A DNA stretch of 64,000 nt from DATHTK01 sp035463295 (GTDB taxonomy: Bacteria; Actinomycetota; Rubrobacteria; Rubrobacterales; Rubrobacteraceae): NCBI GenBank assembly GCA_035463295.1, contig DATHTK010000028.1:1-64000 (forward strand), written 5' to 3'. Below, one piece after another: positions 1 to 7,550 of the stretch. The notes beneath the pieces are model-generated. The model was given only the letters and a program-made list of their open reading frames with translations. It searched no databases and was not told where the DNA came from. A program made the translations under genes and the position numbers. How positions within the stretch are numbered: the first letter of the stretch is position 1; each line of letters begins with the position of its first letter.

Positions 1-483
1 GTGCGAGGAGGTCTCGCCGGCGAGCTGGATGATGAGCTCCGCCAGGTCGGTCTCGAAGGCCCGGATGCCCTCCTTCTCCAGGTGCTCGTTGAGCTTGGTC
101 TCGTCGGTGGCTATGGACTTGACCTTGACCACCTCGCGCGCGTCGTGGTCCCTGGCTATCTGCGCGACGATGCGGTTCGCCTCGGTCCCGTCGCGCGCCC
201 AGTGGACGTGGCCGCCGGCCTTCTCGACCGACTCCTCGAGCCGCGGCAGGTACTCGTCGAGGTGGCGCATGACGCGGCTCTTGAGCGCGCGCCCCGCCTC
301 CCGCAGCTCCTCCCAGTCGGGCATCTCCTCGACGGCGGCGGCCCGCTTGACGCGGATGGTACGGGTCGCCTTGCCGAGGTTGTGCCGGAGCTGGGTGTCG
401 GCCAGGGACCATTTCGCGGACTCCTCGAAGGAGGGGGTCTTGCCCCCGGAGAAGGCGTCGGGCGATCCGGCGCCCAGCGTCAT
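1..483 (-). CDS. lutB: Lactate utilisation iron-sulfur protein LutB, N-terminal part
   Basis: Partial gene, cut by the left window edge; the first 161 codons are visible. LutB belongs to the LutABC complex that oxidises L-lactate to pyruvate. The visible part is the LUD domain: a segment reading RAAAVEEMPDWEELREAGR, then GGHVHWARDGTEANRIVAQI, KVKSIATDETKLNEHLE and ETDLAELIIQLAGETSSH, which follow the family consensus. The ferredoxin-like 4Fe-4S part would lie beyond the edge. The ATG at 483 overlaps the lutA stop as ATGA, so lutA and lutB are translationally coupled. lutC is not visible and would be expected further left. Confidence 0.9.
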   Translation of the reverse strand, partial: MTLGAGSPDAFSGGKTPSFEESAKWSLADTQLRHNLGKATRTIRVKRAAAVEEMPDWEELREAGRALKSRVMRHLDEYLPRLEESVEKAGGHVHWARDGTEANRIVAQIARDHDAREVVKVKSIATDETKLNEHLEKEGIRAFETDLAELIIQLAGETSSH

Positions 484-1235
484 GCGCGCCCCTCCACGGT
501 TCCGGCGTAGCTGCCGCTCGCCAGTATCTGTGCGAGGTGGACGGTCCGCACCCCGGTCCGCCCGCGGCTCAAGCCGCCGCCGATGTGCATCAGGCACGAG
601 TTGTCCCCGGCGGTGCAGATCTCGGCCTCCGTATCCATGACGTGCCGGATCTTGTCCGATAGAATGGCCGCCGAGGTGTCGGCGTTCTTTACCGCGAAGG
701 TCCCGCCGAACCCGCAACACTCCTCCTTCTCCGGCAACTCCACCAGGTCTATGCCGCGGACGGCGCGCAGGAGCCGCAAGGGCGCGTCACCGACCTCGAG
801 CATCCTCAAGGAGTGGCAGGTCGGATGGTAGGTCACCCGGTGCGGGTAGTACGCTCCCACGTCCTCGACGCCGAGCCTCTTTACGAGAAACTCGGACAGT
901 TCGTAGACCTTCGGGCCGAGCTCCTCGACACGCGCGGCCAGGGATTCGTCCCCGGCCAGCTCGGCGGCTAGAGGGTAGAGCTCGCGCACCATGCTCACGC
1001 AGGACCCGGAGGGGGCGACGACGGCCTCGTAGGGGGAGAAGATCTCGACAAAGCGCCTTACCAGAGGCAGCGCTTCGCGCTGGTAGCCGGTGTTGAAATG
1101 CATCTGTCCGCAGCAGGTCTGCTCGGCGGGGAAGTCGACCTCCACCCCGAGCCGCTCGAGCAGTCGCACCGTCGCGATCCCCGTCTCCGGGAAGAGCGTG
1201 TCGTTGAAGCAGGTGATGAACAGCGCTACCCGCAC
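480..1235 (-). CDS. lutA: Lactate utilisation protein LutA, CCG-domain Fe-S/heterodisulfide reductase type
   Basis: 251 residues. LutA is the cysteine-rich subunit of the LutABC lactate oxidation complex. Two CCG domains are visible: CCGQMHFNTGYQ near residue 40 and CCGFGGTFAVKN near residue 180, with TCF near the N-terminus and a THP.CHS-type motif (TYHPTCHSLRML) between them. The family normally begins KVALFxTCxxDTLFPE; here VRVALFITCFNDTLFPE fits a GTG start at 1235. That start has GGAGG five bases upstream. An in-frame TTG at 1259 would add eight residues but lacks a ribosome binding site. A short leader ORF overlaps this start. Downstream it overlaps lutB by ATGA. Confidence 0.88.
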   Translation of the reverse strand: MRVALFITCFNDTLFPETGIATVRLLERLGVEVDFPAEQTCCGQMHFNTGYQREALPLVRRFVEIFSPYEAVVAPSGSCVSMVRELYPLAAELAGDESLAARVEELGPKVYELSEFLVKRLGVEDVGAYYPHRVTYHPTCHSLRMLEVGDAPLRLLRAVRGIDLVELPEKEECCGFGGTFAVKNADTSAAILSDKIRHVMDTEAEICTAGDNSCLMHIGGGLSRGRTGVRTVHLAQILASGSYAGTVEGRA

Positions 1236-1285
1236 CGGCGCCTCCGGGCCCGCAAGCAAGCCGTGGGGCTCGCAATGACGCTCAT
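1226..1285 (-). CDS. Possible 19-codon leader ORF overlapping the lutA start
   Basis: An ATG at 1285 is preceded by GGGAGG six bases upstream, the best ribosome binding site in this leader. The reading frame (MSVIASPTACLRARRRRCG) ends at a TAG at 1226-1228, after the proposed lutA GTG at 1235, so the two frames overlap. The last codons include five arginines. It could be a coupling or attenuating leader peptide. It could also be a remnant of an older lutA start displaced by an indel. Nothing but the ribosome binding site and overlap supports it. Confidence 0.35.
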   Translation of the reverse strand: MSVIASPTACLRARRRRCG

Positions 1286-1694
1286 GCCAGACCTCCCACC
1301 TAGGTTTGCGTTTCCATGATAGACCATCCCGATCCCTGCGACTCCGGGAGGACCTTTCCGGTGCGCGAGAGGTCGCTCGTCGTTCCCGATAAGCGACAGC
1401 ACGTGCGTATAGCGCCGACGTGCGAGCTTCGCGACGCTCCAGGTCACTTGCGGGCGCTATCTCGGGTAGTGGCGGCGGCGATTATCTGAGGATGAGCCCC
1501 GAGGCCATCTCGGCGGCCTCCTTGAGGCCCTGCTTCGTCACACCCCTCGCGCTGAACGCGGCGACTTCCGAGCCGTCCCAGCGCAGCAAGAGGAGTATGT
1601 CGGGGCGTCGTCCTGTGGGGTCTACTCGACCGCGGGGGCGAGTACTCTGTAGACTGGTGACGGCAGGACCCGGATCACACCGTTTCTTTATCCT
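1260..1694. other. 435-base gap between lutA and the glycosyltransferase
   Basis: Apart from the lutA leader ORF and the disrupted small gene at 1482-1678, I see no intact gene in this gap. The first 200 bases upstream of lutA presumably carry its promoter, but no convincing -35/-10 pair could be picked out. Confidence 0.4.
1482..1678 (-). pseudogene. Small unknown protein gene broken by one frameshift
   Basis: A GTG at 1678, twelve bases after an AAGGA, opens a frame reading VIRVLPSPVYRVLAPAVE before a TAG at about 1622-1624. A one-base shift gives a continuous frame reading on through TGRRPDILLLLRWDGSEVAA to AAEMASGLILR and a TAA at 1482-1484. Both halves have the coding base composition of the neighbourhood, so a protein of about 64 residues with one indel is the simplest reading. 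I do not recognise the family. It follows the glycosyltransferase by 16 bases on the same strand. A sequencing error cannot be excluded. Confidence 0.4.
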
Positions 1695-2396
1695 TCAGTG
1701 CTCGTGGCCCCCGAACTCGTATTCCATCCGGTTCGCCCAGGCGTACCTCCCGAGAGCGAAGAAGAGCGCCATCAGCGCGTACCTCAGGATCATGCGGGGG
1801 ACGCCGTGCTCCCGGTAGCGCCGGTCGGAGACGAGGACCCGCTGCTTTACGATGCCGAAGCGCCGGCCCCTGGAGAGGCGCCGGATCAGCTCTATATCGT
1901 CGAACTTCAGGTCGGGGTCGAAGCCCCGGCTCCCCCTGAACACGTCCCTCCTGAGCGCAATGCAGTGACCCGCTCCCGACGGGAGCGTGCTCTGGAAAGC
2001 CCTCGTTACGAGGTTGAAGACGGCGTAGAAAGCCTCCACGGCGCGTGTGGAACGGTACGGGACGTACAGCGGGCAGGCGACGTCGAGGCTTCTTCGATCG
2101 AAGTCCTCCAGCAAGCCCTCGAAAAAACCCCTTTGGCAACCGAACGTCCGCGTCGAGAAACACCAGAATGGCTCCCTTCGCCTCACGGCCGCCCAGGTTC
2201 CTGCCACGGGCGGCTCCCCCGAGAGCAGCCGCGCGAATGGGAAACGCCGCACAACTGCAGCGGTCTCGTCCGTCGAGTCCGCGTCGACGACGAGCACCTC
2301 GTCCGGCTCTCTCGTCTGGGCGGCTACGTCAGCGAGCAGCGAGTCGACGTGGCGCTCCTCGTTCAGAGTTGGGACGATTACGCTTAACCCGCACAC
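1695..2396 (-). CDS. Family 2 glycosyltransferase with two compensating frameshifts
   Basis: 233 codons, GT-A fold family 2 transferase, which would move a sugar from a nucleotide sugar to an unknown acceptor. The N-terminus LSVIVPTLNEERHVDSLLAD and DEVLVVDADSTDETAAVV are typical. Between about 2203 and 2122-2127 the frame reads unrelated residues (TWAAVRRREPFWCF...). The same DNA in the next frame encodes NLGGREAKGAILVFLDADV and RLPKGFF, the expected FLDAD metal-binding motif. After the run of six A (plus strand, 2122-2127) the frame is restored and continues normally (EGLLEDFD...). About 27 residues including the DXD-type motif are therefore scrambled. A GTG start at 2396 is used because a stop lies just upstream. 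As read, the enzyme should be inactive. Confidence 0.7.
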   Translation of the reverse strand: MCGLSVIVPTLNEERHVDSLLADVAAQTREPDEVLVVDADSTDETAAVVRRFPFARLLSGEPPVAGTWAAVRRREPFWCFSTRTFGCQRGFFEGLLEDFDRRSLDVACPLYVPYRSTRAVEAFYAVFNLVTRAFQSTLPSGAGHCIALRRDVFRGSRGFDPDLKFDDIELIRRLSRGRRFGIVKQRVLVSDRRYREHGVPRMILRYALMALFFALGRYAWANRMEYEFGGHEH

Positions 2397-2659
2397 TCTT
2401 TACGAAGCTCTCCGTTCTCCATGATCTTGGCGTTCCTCCCTGCGGGCGGACGGCCTGTACTCTCCCGTGCCCGTTCACCGGCGGGCTCGAAACGTAGTTC
2501 ACGGCCGTTAGCGTGTTCAGGATACTGGGCGCGTTGCTAGCATACCGGTGGGCGGGGTGCTCGTATAGGAACCGTGGGTAAGGAGGTCGGAGCGAGACCC
2601 CGCGGCAGCTGCGACCAGAAAAGCGGGTGACGGCGCTCGCGAGCTAGAAAGGATCCCAG

Positions 2660-3394
2660 ATGGTTCTGCTTACCGCGGTTCTCGTGGCCGGACTGGCGAT
2701 CGTACACCTCTTCGCCGCCAGGCTGCGCTTTCTCGATGTCTTCCCGCGCAGCCGCTGGCTCTCGGCGGCCGGGGGCATCTCCGTCGCCTACGTCTTCGTA
2801 CACCTCCTGCCCGACCTGGCCGAGGAGCAGGACACTATTCGCGAGGCGGCGGGCGAGAGCTTCGACTTCCTCGAGTACCACGTCTATCTCGTCTCGCTCA
2901 TCGGGCTATCCATCTTCTACGGCCTCGAGCGGGCCGCCAAGGTCTCGCGCGGGCGCAATCTCGGGGCCGGCAAAGAGGACTCCACCGAGTCGGGCGTCTT
3001 CTGGCTGCACGTGGCTTCGTTCACCCTCTACAACGCCCTGATCGGCTACCTGATCCTCCACCGCGAAGAGCCGGGCTTGCAGAGCCTCCTCCTCTTTACT
3101 TTCGCCATGGGCGTGCACTTCGTCGTCAACGACTTCGGCTTGCGCCGCCACCACAAGGCAGCCTACGAACGGGCCGGCCGCTGGGTCCTGGTGCTGGGCA
3201 TCTTGGTGGGCTGGCTCGTAGGGGTCTTCTACGAGGTCTCCGAGGCGGCCGTGGCGGTGCTCTTCGCTTTTCTGGCGGGCGGTGTGATCATGAACACCCT
3301 CAAAGAGGAGCTGCCAGAGGAGCATGAGAGCCGCTTCTGGGCTTTCGCCCTCGGCGCCGCAGCTTACACCGTGATCCTGCTAATGGCTTTCTAG
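2660..3394 (+). CDS. ZIP-like polytopic membrane protein
   Basis: 244 residues with about seven hydrophobic segments. The stretch SVAYVFVHLLPDLAEEQ resembles the metal-binding HxxPE/D segment of ZIP zinc/iron permeases. Later segments carry His and Glu in membranes (FAMGVHFVVNDFGLRRHHK, GGVIMNTLKEELPEE). The start is the ATG at 2660, six bases after AAAGGA. It stands alone between opposing genes, with a 263-base gap upstream holding no gene I can see. A role in divalent metal transport is inferred from the motifs only. It could also be an uncharacterised family sharing the HLLPD pattern. Confidence 0.55.
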   Translation: MVLLTAVLVAGLAIVHLFAARLRFLDVFPRSRWLSAAGGISVAYVFVHLLPDLAEEQDTIREAAGESFDFLEYHVYLVSLIGLSIFYGLERAAKVSRGRNLGAGKEDSTESGVFWLHVASFTLYNALIGYLILHREEPGLQSLLLFTFAMGVHFVVNDFGLRRHHKAAYERAGRWVLVLGILVGWLVGVFYEVSEAAVAVLFAFLAGGVIMNTLKEELPEEHESRFWAFALGAAAYTVILLMAF

Positions 3395-3410
3395 AGAAAG
3401 ACAGAAGAAG

Positions 3411-3430
3411 GCGGCCGCCCGAGGGGCGGT
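3411..3430 (+). terminator. GC-rich hairpin after the ZIP-like gene
   Basis: GGCCGCCC, a short GAG loop and GGGCGGTC form a stem of eight pairs with one G-T wobble, starting about 17 bases after the stop codon. There is no T-run, so it is at best a weak or factor-assisted terminator. The following stretch to 3671 holds no gene I can support. Confidence 0.35.
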
Positions 3431-3671
3431 CAGGGGGCCCTCGCCGCGGCGGTGCCGAGAGGGTCCCAGGCGGCAAGGTGATCGGTGCGACGATGACGTA
3501 TCCTGCTGGCATCGCGTACCCGGCGGGTCGCCTTGACACGACGAGCAATACCCCTACCGTCAACACGGGCACGAGCGCCAGGATGCTCGAGGCCGCCGGG
3601 TTCGTCCTGGGGCTCCTCCGAATTCCGGCCGCGAAACAACGGCCTCGAGGCGTACGATGTTCTTTGTGATC

Positions 3672-4988
3672 TCAGGGCGTCGCTGGGTCCCGGGACCCTC
3701 TGACGAGCGCGACCCGCAGGTCGTTGACGTTGGTGCCCGTCGGACCGGTGAGAAGCAGCGCTCCGCCCGCTGCGAGCGCCCCGTGCGCGTCGTTCTCCTC
3801 CAGCGCCTCCTCGGGGTCGACGCCGCCCTCGCGGATCGCCCGGGCGGTCGCGCCCGTGACGATGCCGCCCGCCGCGTCCGTCGAGCCGTCGTTGCCGTCG
3901 GTATCGGCCGCGAAGGCCGCCCAACCCTCGGTGCCATCGAGCTCTACGGCGAGGGCGAGGGCGAACTCCTGGTTCGGCCCCCCGGTCCCATCTCCGCGCA
4001 CGGTGACGGTCGCCTCGCCACCGGAGACGATGGCGCACGGCGGTGAGACGGGGTTGCCGCTCTCGAGGATCTCCCGCACCACAGCCGCGTACACGGAGGC
4101 GATCCCACGGGCGTCGCCGGTGATCGTGGTCGAGAGCAGAAGCGGCTCGTAGCCGAGCTCCCACGCTCTTCTAGTCGCCGCCTCCGAGGCGTGCCTTCCG
4201 CTGCCGCAGACGACGTTCGCGAGTCCCTCGAAGAGCGCGTCGCCGGGCTTCGGGGTCTCGTCGGCGCTCTCGAGGTGGGAGGCGACACCCTCGGGGACCT
4301 CTATCCGGTAGCGTCTGAGGACGCGCCGCGCCTCCTCCAGTGTCGTCGGGTCCGGGGCGGTGAGCCCGCTCGCTATCGCAGAGGGGTCGTCTCCCACCAC
4401 GTCTGAGAGAAGGAGGGCGACGGTCCGGGCCGGGGCTGCGAGGCTCGCCAGGCCGCCCCCCTTGAGGACGGAGACGTGCTTTCTGACGGCGTTGATTTCG
4501 CCTATATCCGCGCCGCTCCCGAGCAGTGCCCCGGTGAGCTCTTTGAGCTCTGCCAGCTCTATGGGCGGCGCCGGGTCGGCCAGGAGCGCCGACGCCCCAC
4601 CGGATACGAGTGCCAGGAGCAACTCCCCTTCCCCCAGCGAACGCGCGAGTTCCTCGGCCTTGCGGGCCGCCTCCACGCCCCGCTCGTCGGGCTCGGGGTG
4701 GGAGGCGAAAAGAACCTCAAGCTCTTCGGAGGAGGCTTCGTTGCCCTCCTTCGTGACGATGATCCCGCCCGCGAGACGTCCGCCGAGGAGATCCTCGGCG
4801 GCCCGGGCCATCGCCCCGGCCGCCTTGCCGGCCGCGAGGATAAAGACCCGGTCCGCCTCGATGCGCTCGCCGGCGACGACTACGGCGCCGTTCTCTACCC
4901 GCAACGAGCGCAGCACAGCCTCCTCGGGGTCGGCGGCCGAGATGCCCGCCGCGAGGATCTCTCTCAAGTCGCCCTCCAGGACGGACAT
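3672..4988 (-). CDS. Glycerate 2-kinase, MOFRL/GckA family
   Basis: 438 residues, the usual length for the class II glycerate kinases that phosphorylate D-glycerate to 2-phosphoglycerate. The N-terminal DUF4147 region shows RVFILAAGKAAGAMARAAED, FASHPEPDERG, LLALVSGGASALLADP and INAVRKHVSVLKGG. The C-terminal MOFRL domain shows IVSGGEATVTVRGDGTGGPN followed by QEFALA, AADTDGNDGSTDAAGGI and LTGPTGTNVNDL. It is the last gene of hyi-garR-gck, starting three bases after the garR stop. This gives the final step from glyoxylate through tartronate semialdehyde to central metabolism. Confidence 0.93.
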   Translation of the reverse strand: MSVLEGDLREILAAGISAADPEEAVLRSLRVENGAVVVAGERIEADRVFILAAGKAAGAMARAAEDLLGGRLAGGIIVTKEGNEASSEELEVLFASHPEPDERGVEAARKAEELARSLGEGELLLALVSGGASALLADPAPPIELAELKELTGALLGSGADIGEINAVRKHVSVLKGGGLASLAAPARTVALLLSDVVGDDPSAIASGLTAPDPTTLEEARRVLRRYRIEVPEGVASHLESADETPKPGDALFEGLANVVCGSGRHASEAATRRAWELGYEPLLLSTTITGDARGIASVYAAVVREILESGNPVSPPCAIVSGGEATVTVRGDGTGGPNQEFALALAVELDGTEGWAAFAADTDGNDGSTDAAGGIVTGATARAIREGGVDPEEALEENDAHGALAAGGALLLTGPTGTNVNDLRVALVRGSRDPATP

Positions 4989-4991
4989 CTG

Positions 4992-5879
4992 TCACCCTAT
5001 CTCGTGTCGAGAGAGGTCTTCTATTACCCGCAGGAGGGCCGAGTGGTCCTCGCCGCCCCACCCCTTTTTCTTCATCGACAGGAGCATCTGGTCCACCAGG
5101 GCGGTGACGGGCAGCGCCACCCCGTACTCGCGGCCGGCGGAGAGCGCGATCCCCAGGTCCTTGTGGTGCAGCTCGGAGCGGAAGCCCGGCTCGAAGGTGT
5201 GCGAGAGGAACTTCTCGCGCTTGACCTCCATCACCTCGTTCGCGGCGAGGCCGCCGCCGAGGACGTCCAGGATCTTCTCCGGGGCCACGCCGCCCTTCGA
5301 TCCCAGGACCAGAGCCTCCGAGACCGCCTCTATGGTGAGGGCCACCACGATCTGGTTCGCCGCCTTGGCGACCTGCCCCGCGCCGGAGGGTCCGACGTGG
5401 ATGACCGTCTTTCCCATCGCTTCGAAAAGGGGCCGGGCACGCTCGAAGCTCTCCTCTTCGCCGCCGACCATGATCGAGAGCGTACCCTCGATCGCTCCGA
5501 CATCCCCTCCGCTCACGGGCGCGTCCAGCATCGAAGCCCCACGCTCTTTGACCCTCTTCGCCATCTCCTCCGTGACGACGGGGGAGATGGTGCTCATGTC
5601 TATAAGTAGTTTGCCCTCCGCGAGACCCTCCAGCACGCTGCTCTCGCCGGCGACGACGCGCTCCACGTCCGGCGAGTCGGGGAGCATGGTGATGATGACG
5701 CTGCTCTTCTCGGCGACCTCCCGCGGGCTCGCGGCGACGGACGCCCCCTCCTCGTCGAGCTCCTCGGCCTTCTCGGGGCTCCGGTTATGGACGGTGATCT
5801 CGTAGCCGGCCCCCATCAGGTTCCGGGCCATGGGTTTGCCCATGATCCCGAGCCCTATAAACCCTACCTTCTCGGACAT
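4992..5879 (-). CDS. garR: Tartronate semialdehyde reductase (2-hydroxy-3-oxopropionate reductase)
   Basis: 295 residues, beta-hydroxyacid dehydrogenase family. It reduces tartronate semialdehyde to D-glycerate with NAD(P)H. The dinucleotide fold is at the N-terminus (GFIGLGIMGKPMARNLMGAG), the substrate motif is DAPVSGGDVGAIEGTLSIMV around residues 118-140, and the catalytic lysine lies in GAGQVAKAANQ near residue 170. The ATG follows GGAGGAGG closely. The gene lies ten bases after hyi and three before the glycerate kinase, so the three probably form one operon. Family members acting on 3-hydroxyisobutyrate look similar; the neighbours decide for the glyoxylate pathway. Confidence 0.92.
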   Translation of the reverse strand: MSEKVGFIGLGIMGKPMARNLMGAGYEITVHNRSPEKAEELDEEGASVAASPREVAEKSSVIITMLPDSPDVERVVAGESSVLEGLAEGKLLIDMSTISPVVTEEMAKRVKERGASMLDAPVSGGDVGAIEGTLSIMVGGEEESFERARPLFEAMGKTVIHVGPSGAGQVAKAANQIVVALTIEAVSEALVLGSKGGVAPEKILDVLGGGLAANEVMEVKREKFLSHTFEPGFRSELHHKDLGIALSAGREYGVALPVTALVDQMLLSMKKKGWGGEDHSALLRVIEDLSRHEIG

Positions 5880-5889
5880 ACGCCTCCTC

Positions 5890-6702
5890 CTACAGGTTCA
5901 GGTCCTCGACGCGTACCTCGGCGCCGCGCAAGGACTCCGGTATCCAGGCGAAGCTATCTTCGGTCTTCTCCGTGGTCGGGTTGTACTCGAGGCCCACGTA
6001 GCCCTCGTAGCCGAGCTCCTCGAGGGCGGCGAAGACGTAGGGGTAGTGAATCTCGCCGGTCCCCGGCTCGCCCCGGCCCGGAGAGTCCGCCACCTGCACG
6101 TGCGCTATCTCTCCGATATGCTCGCGCAGCGTCGCCACCAGGTTCCCCTCCATTCGCTGCATATGGTAGACGTCGTACTGGAGTCCGACGTTCGCGCGCC
6201 CGACGCCCTCCACGAACTCCGCAGCATCCTTCGTCGTATGGAGCAGATACGGGCCGTTCTCGAAGGTGTTGACGGCCTCGATGAGCACCTCCACGCCGTG
6301 TTCGGCGGCGCGGTCCGCCGCCCACGCGGCGTTCTCGCGCGCGAGGTCCAGCTGCTCCTTGCGGTTCATTCCCGGCAGATATTGGCCCACGAGCGCGTTG
6401 ATCTTTGTGCAACCCAGACCGCGTGCGAGCTCCAGCGCCACCGGCACGTTCTCCCGGAACGCTCCCTGGCGCTCCGGATCGTTCAGGAGCCCCCGGTCCC
6501 CGCTCGGCATATCTCCGGCGTAGAAGTTGAAGAGCGCCACCGAGAGCCCGGCCTCCTCTACCGCCCGCTCGACCTCTGCGAGGTCTTCCCCGTCGGGCCA
6601 CCAGAACTCGACCGCGGAGAACCCGGCCCGCCGGACCCGGCCGAAGCGCTCGAGAAACGGGGCCTCTCCAAAAAGGATCGAGACGTTCGCGCAGAACCTC
6701 AT
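5890..6702 (-). CDS. hyi: Hydroxypyruvate isomerase
   Basis: 270 residues, xylose isomerase-like TIM barrel. Hyi interconverts hydroxypyruvate and tartronate semialdehyde. Typical segments are MRFCANVSILF at the N-terminus, AGFSAVEFWWPDGED, FNFYAGDMPSGDRGLLNDPE, EAVNTFENGPYLLHTT and QYDVYHMQRMEGNL, with metal-binding Glu/Asp/His residues in the last three. I take the ATG at 6702, because the family begins MRFxANxS and a GAGGAGG precedes it. An ATG at 6726 would add eight residues but has no ribosome binding site. It is the first gene of hyi-garR-glycerate kinase and is separated from the purine run by 87 bases. Confidence 0.9.
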   Translation of the reverse strand: MRFCANVSILFGEAPFLERFGRVRRAGFSAVEFWWPDGEDLAEVERAVEEAGLSVALFNFYAGDMPSGDRGLLNDPERQGAFRENVPVALELARGLGCTKINALVGQYLPGMNRKEQLDLARENAAWAADRAAEHGVEVLIEAVNTFENGPYLLHTTKDAAEFVEGVGRANVGLQYDVYHMQRMEGNLVATLREHIGEIAHVQVADSPGRGEPGTGEIHYPYVFAALEELGYEGYVGLEYNPTTEKTEDSFAWIPESLRGAEVRVEDLNL

Positions 6703-6789
6703 CCCCCTCCTCGAAGTCTCATACATAAAGGCTTGTCAGTCCCTACCATATTACAGGAGCGGTCTCCGGGCTCTGTAGGGGCGTGGACT

Positions 6790-7521
6790 TCAGCGTACAA
6801 AGAGCCAGACGGCGGCGGCGATCCCGTAGACGACGATCCCGACCCTCAGAGTCCGGTCGCTCACCTGTCGGGCGAGGAGGGCACCGGTACGCCCCCCGAC
6901 GAGCGAGGCCGACCCGACGATCACGGCTGCTCCCCACGCCACCGGGGTGAGCAGGGCGAAGCCGACCGCCGCGACGAACCCGATGACGAGCTGCATCAGC
7001 GCTTTGAGGGCGTTGAGGCGCTGTAGCGAGTCGTTGAGGGTGAGCCCTAGCAGGGCGAGAACCGCTACCCCGAGAGCCGCGCCGAAGTAGCCGCCGTAGA
7101 TGGCTGCTACCCCCTGTCCGACGAGAGCGCCGGCACCCGGACGGTCTCTCCTGAGGCCCCCGCCTGACAGGCGGGAGACAAAGGGCTCGAAGGCGAGCAG
7201 GGCGGTGGCGACGAGCACCAGGAACGGCACGATCCCCTCGAAAGCCGCCTCGGAGCTCGCCAGGATCAGGGCGACCCCTCCGAGACCGCCGACGGCGCTC
7301 ACGGCGGCGAGCGGCAGGATCCTACTGCCCTGGCCCTCGAGCTCCTTCCGGTAGCCCCAGGCGCCCCCCGCGTAGCCGGGCACCGCGGCGACGTTGTTGG
7401 TGACGTTCGCAAGGATCGGCGGGTAACCGGCCAGGAGCAGCGCCGGGAAGCTCACCAGCGAGCCGCCGCCGGCCGCCGCGTTTATCGCCCCGGAGACGAA
7501 GCCCGCGCCAACGAGCATCAC
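6790..7521 (-). CDS. TauE/SafE family membrane exporter
   Basis: 243 residues with about seven or eight membrane segments. The N-terminal signature GAINAAAGGGSLVSFPALLL and the repeat-like second half (GGYFGAALGVAVLALLGL) identify the sulfite exporter TauE/SafE family, which moves small organic or sulfur anions. It begins at a GTG (7521), 29 bases after the M20 hydrolase stop, and is the last gene of the purine run. Its substrate may thus be a purine-breakdown anion. That is inference from position; the family has many substrates. Confidence 0.8.
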   Translation of the reverse strand: MMLVGAGFVSGAINAAAGGGSLVSFPALLLAGYPPILANVTNNVAAVPGYAGGAWGYRKELEGQGSRILPLAAVSAVGGLGGVALILASSEAAFEGIVPFLVLVATALLAFEPFVSRLSGGGLRRDRPGAGALVGQGVAAIYGGYFGAALGVAVLALLGLTLNDSLQRLNALKALMQLVIGFVAAVGFALLTPVAWGAAVIVGSASLVGGRTGALLARQVSDRTLRVGIVVYGIAAAVWLFVR

Positions 7522-7550
7522 GATCTCCCAGAGACCTATGTCCAGACCGG

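Noticed and set aside
3300..3572. 90-codon minus-strand frame after the glycerate kinase
   Set aside because: A short hydrophobic stretch tempted a membrane-protein call, but there is no ribosome site, the codon bias is mixed, and it runs into the ZIP-like gene.
4360..5805. 481-codon plus-strand frame across garR and the glycerate kinase
   Set aside because: Ser/Arg/Ala-rich composition typical of a shadow frame over two real enzymes.
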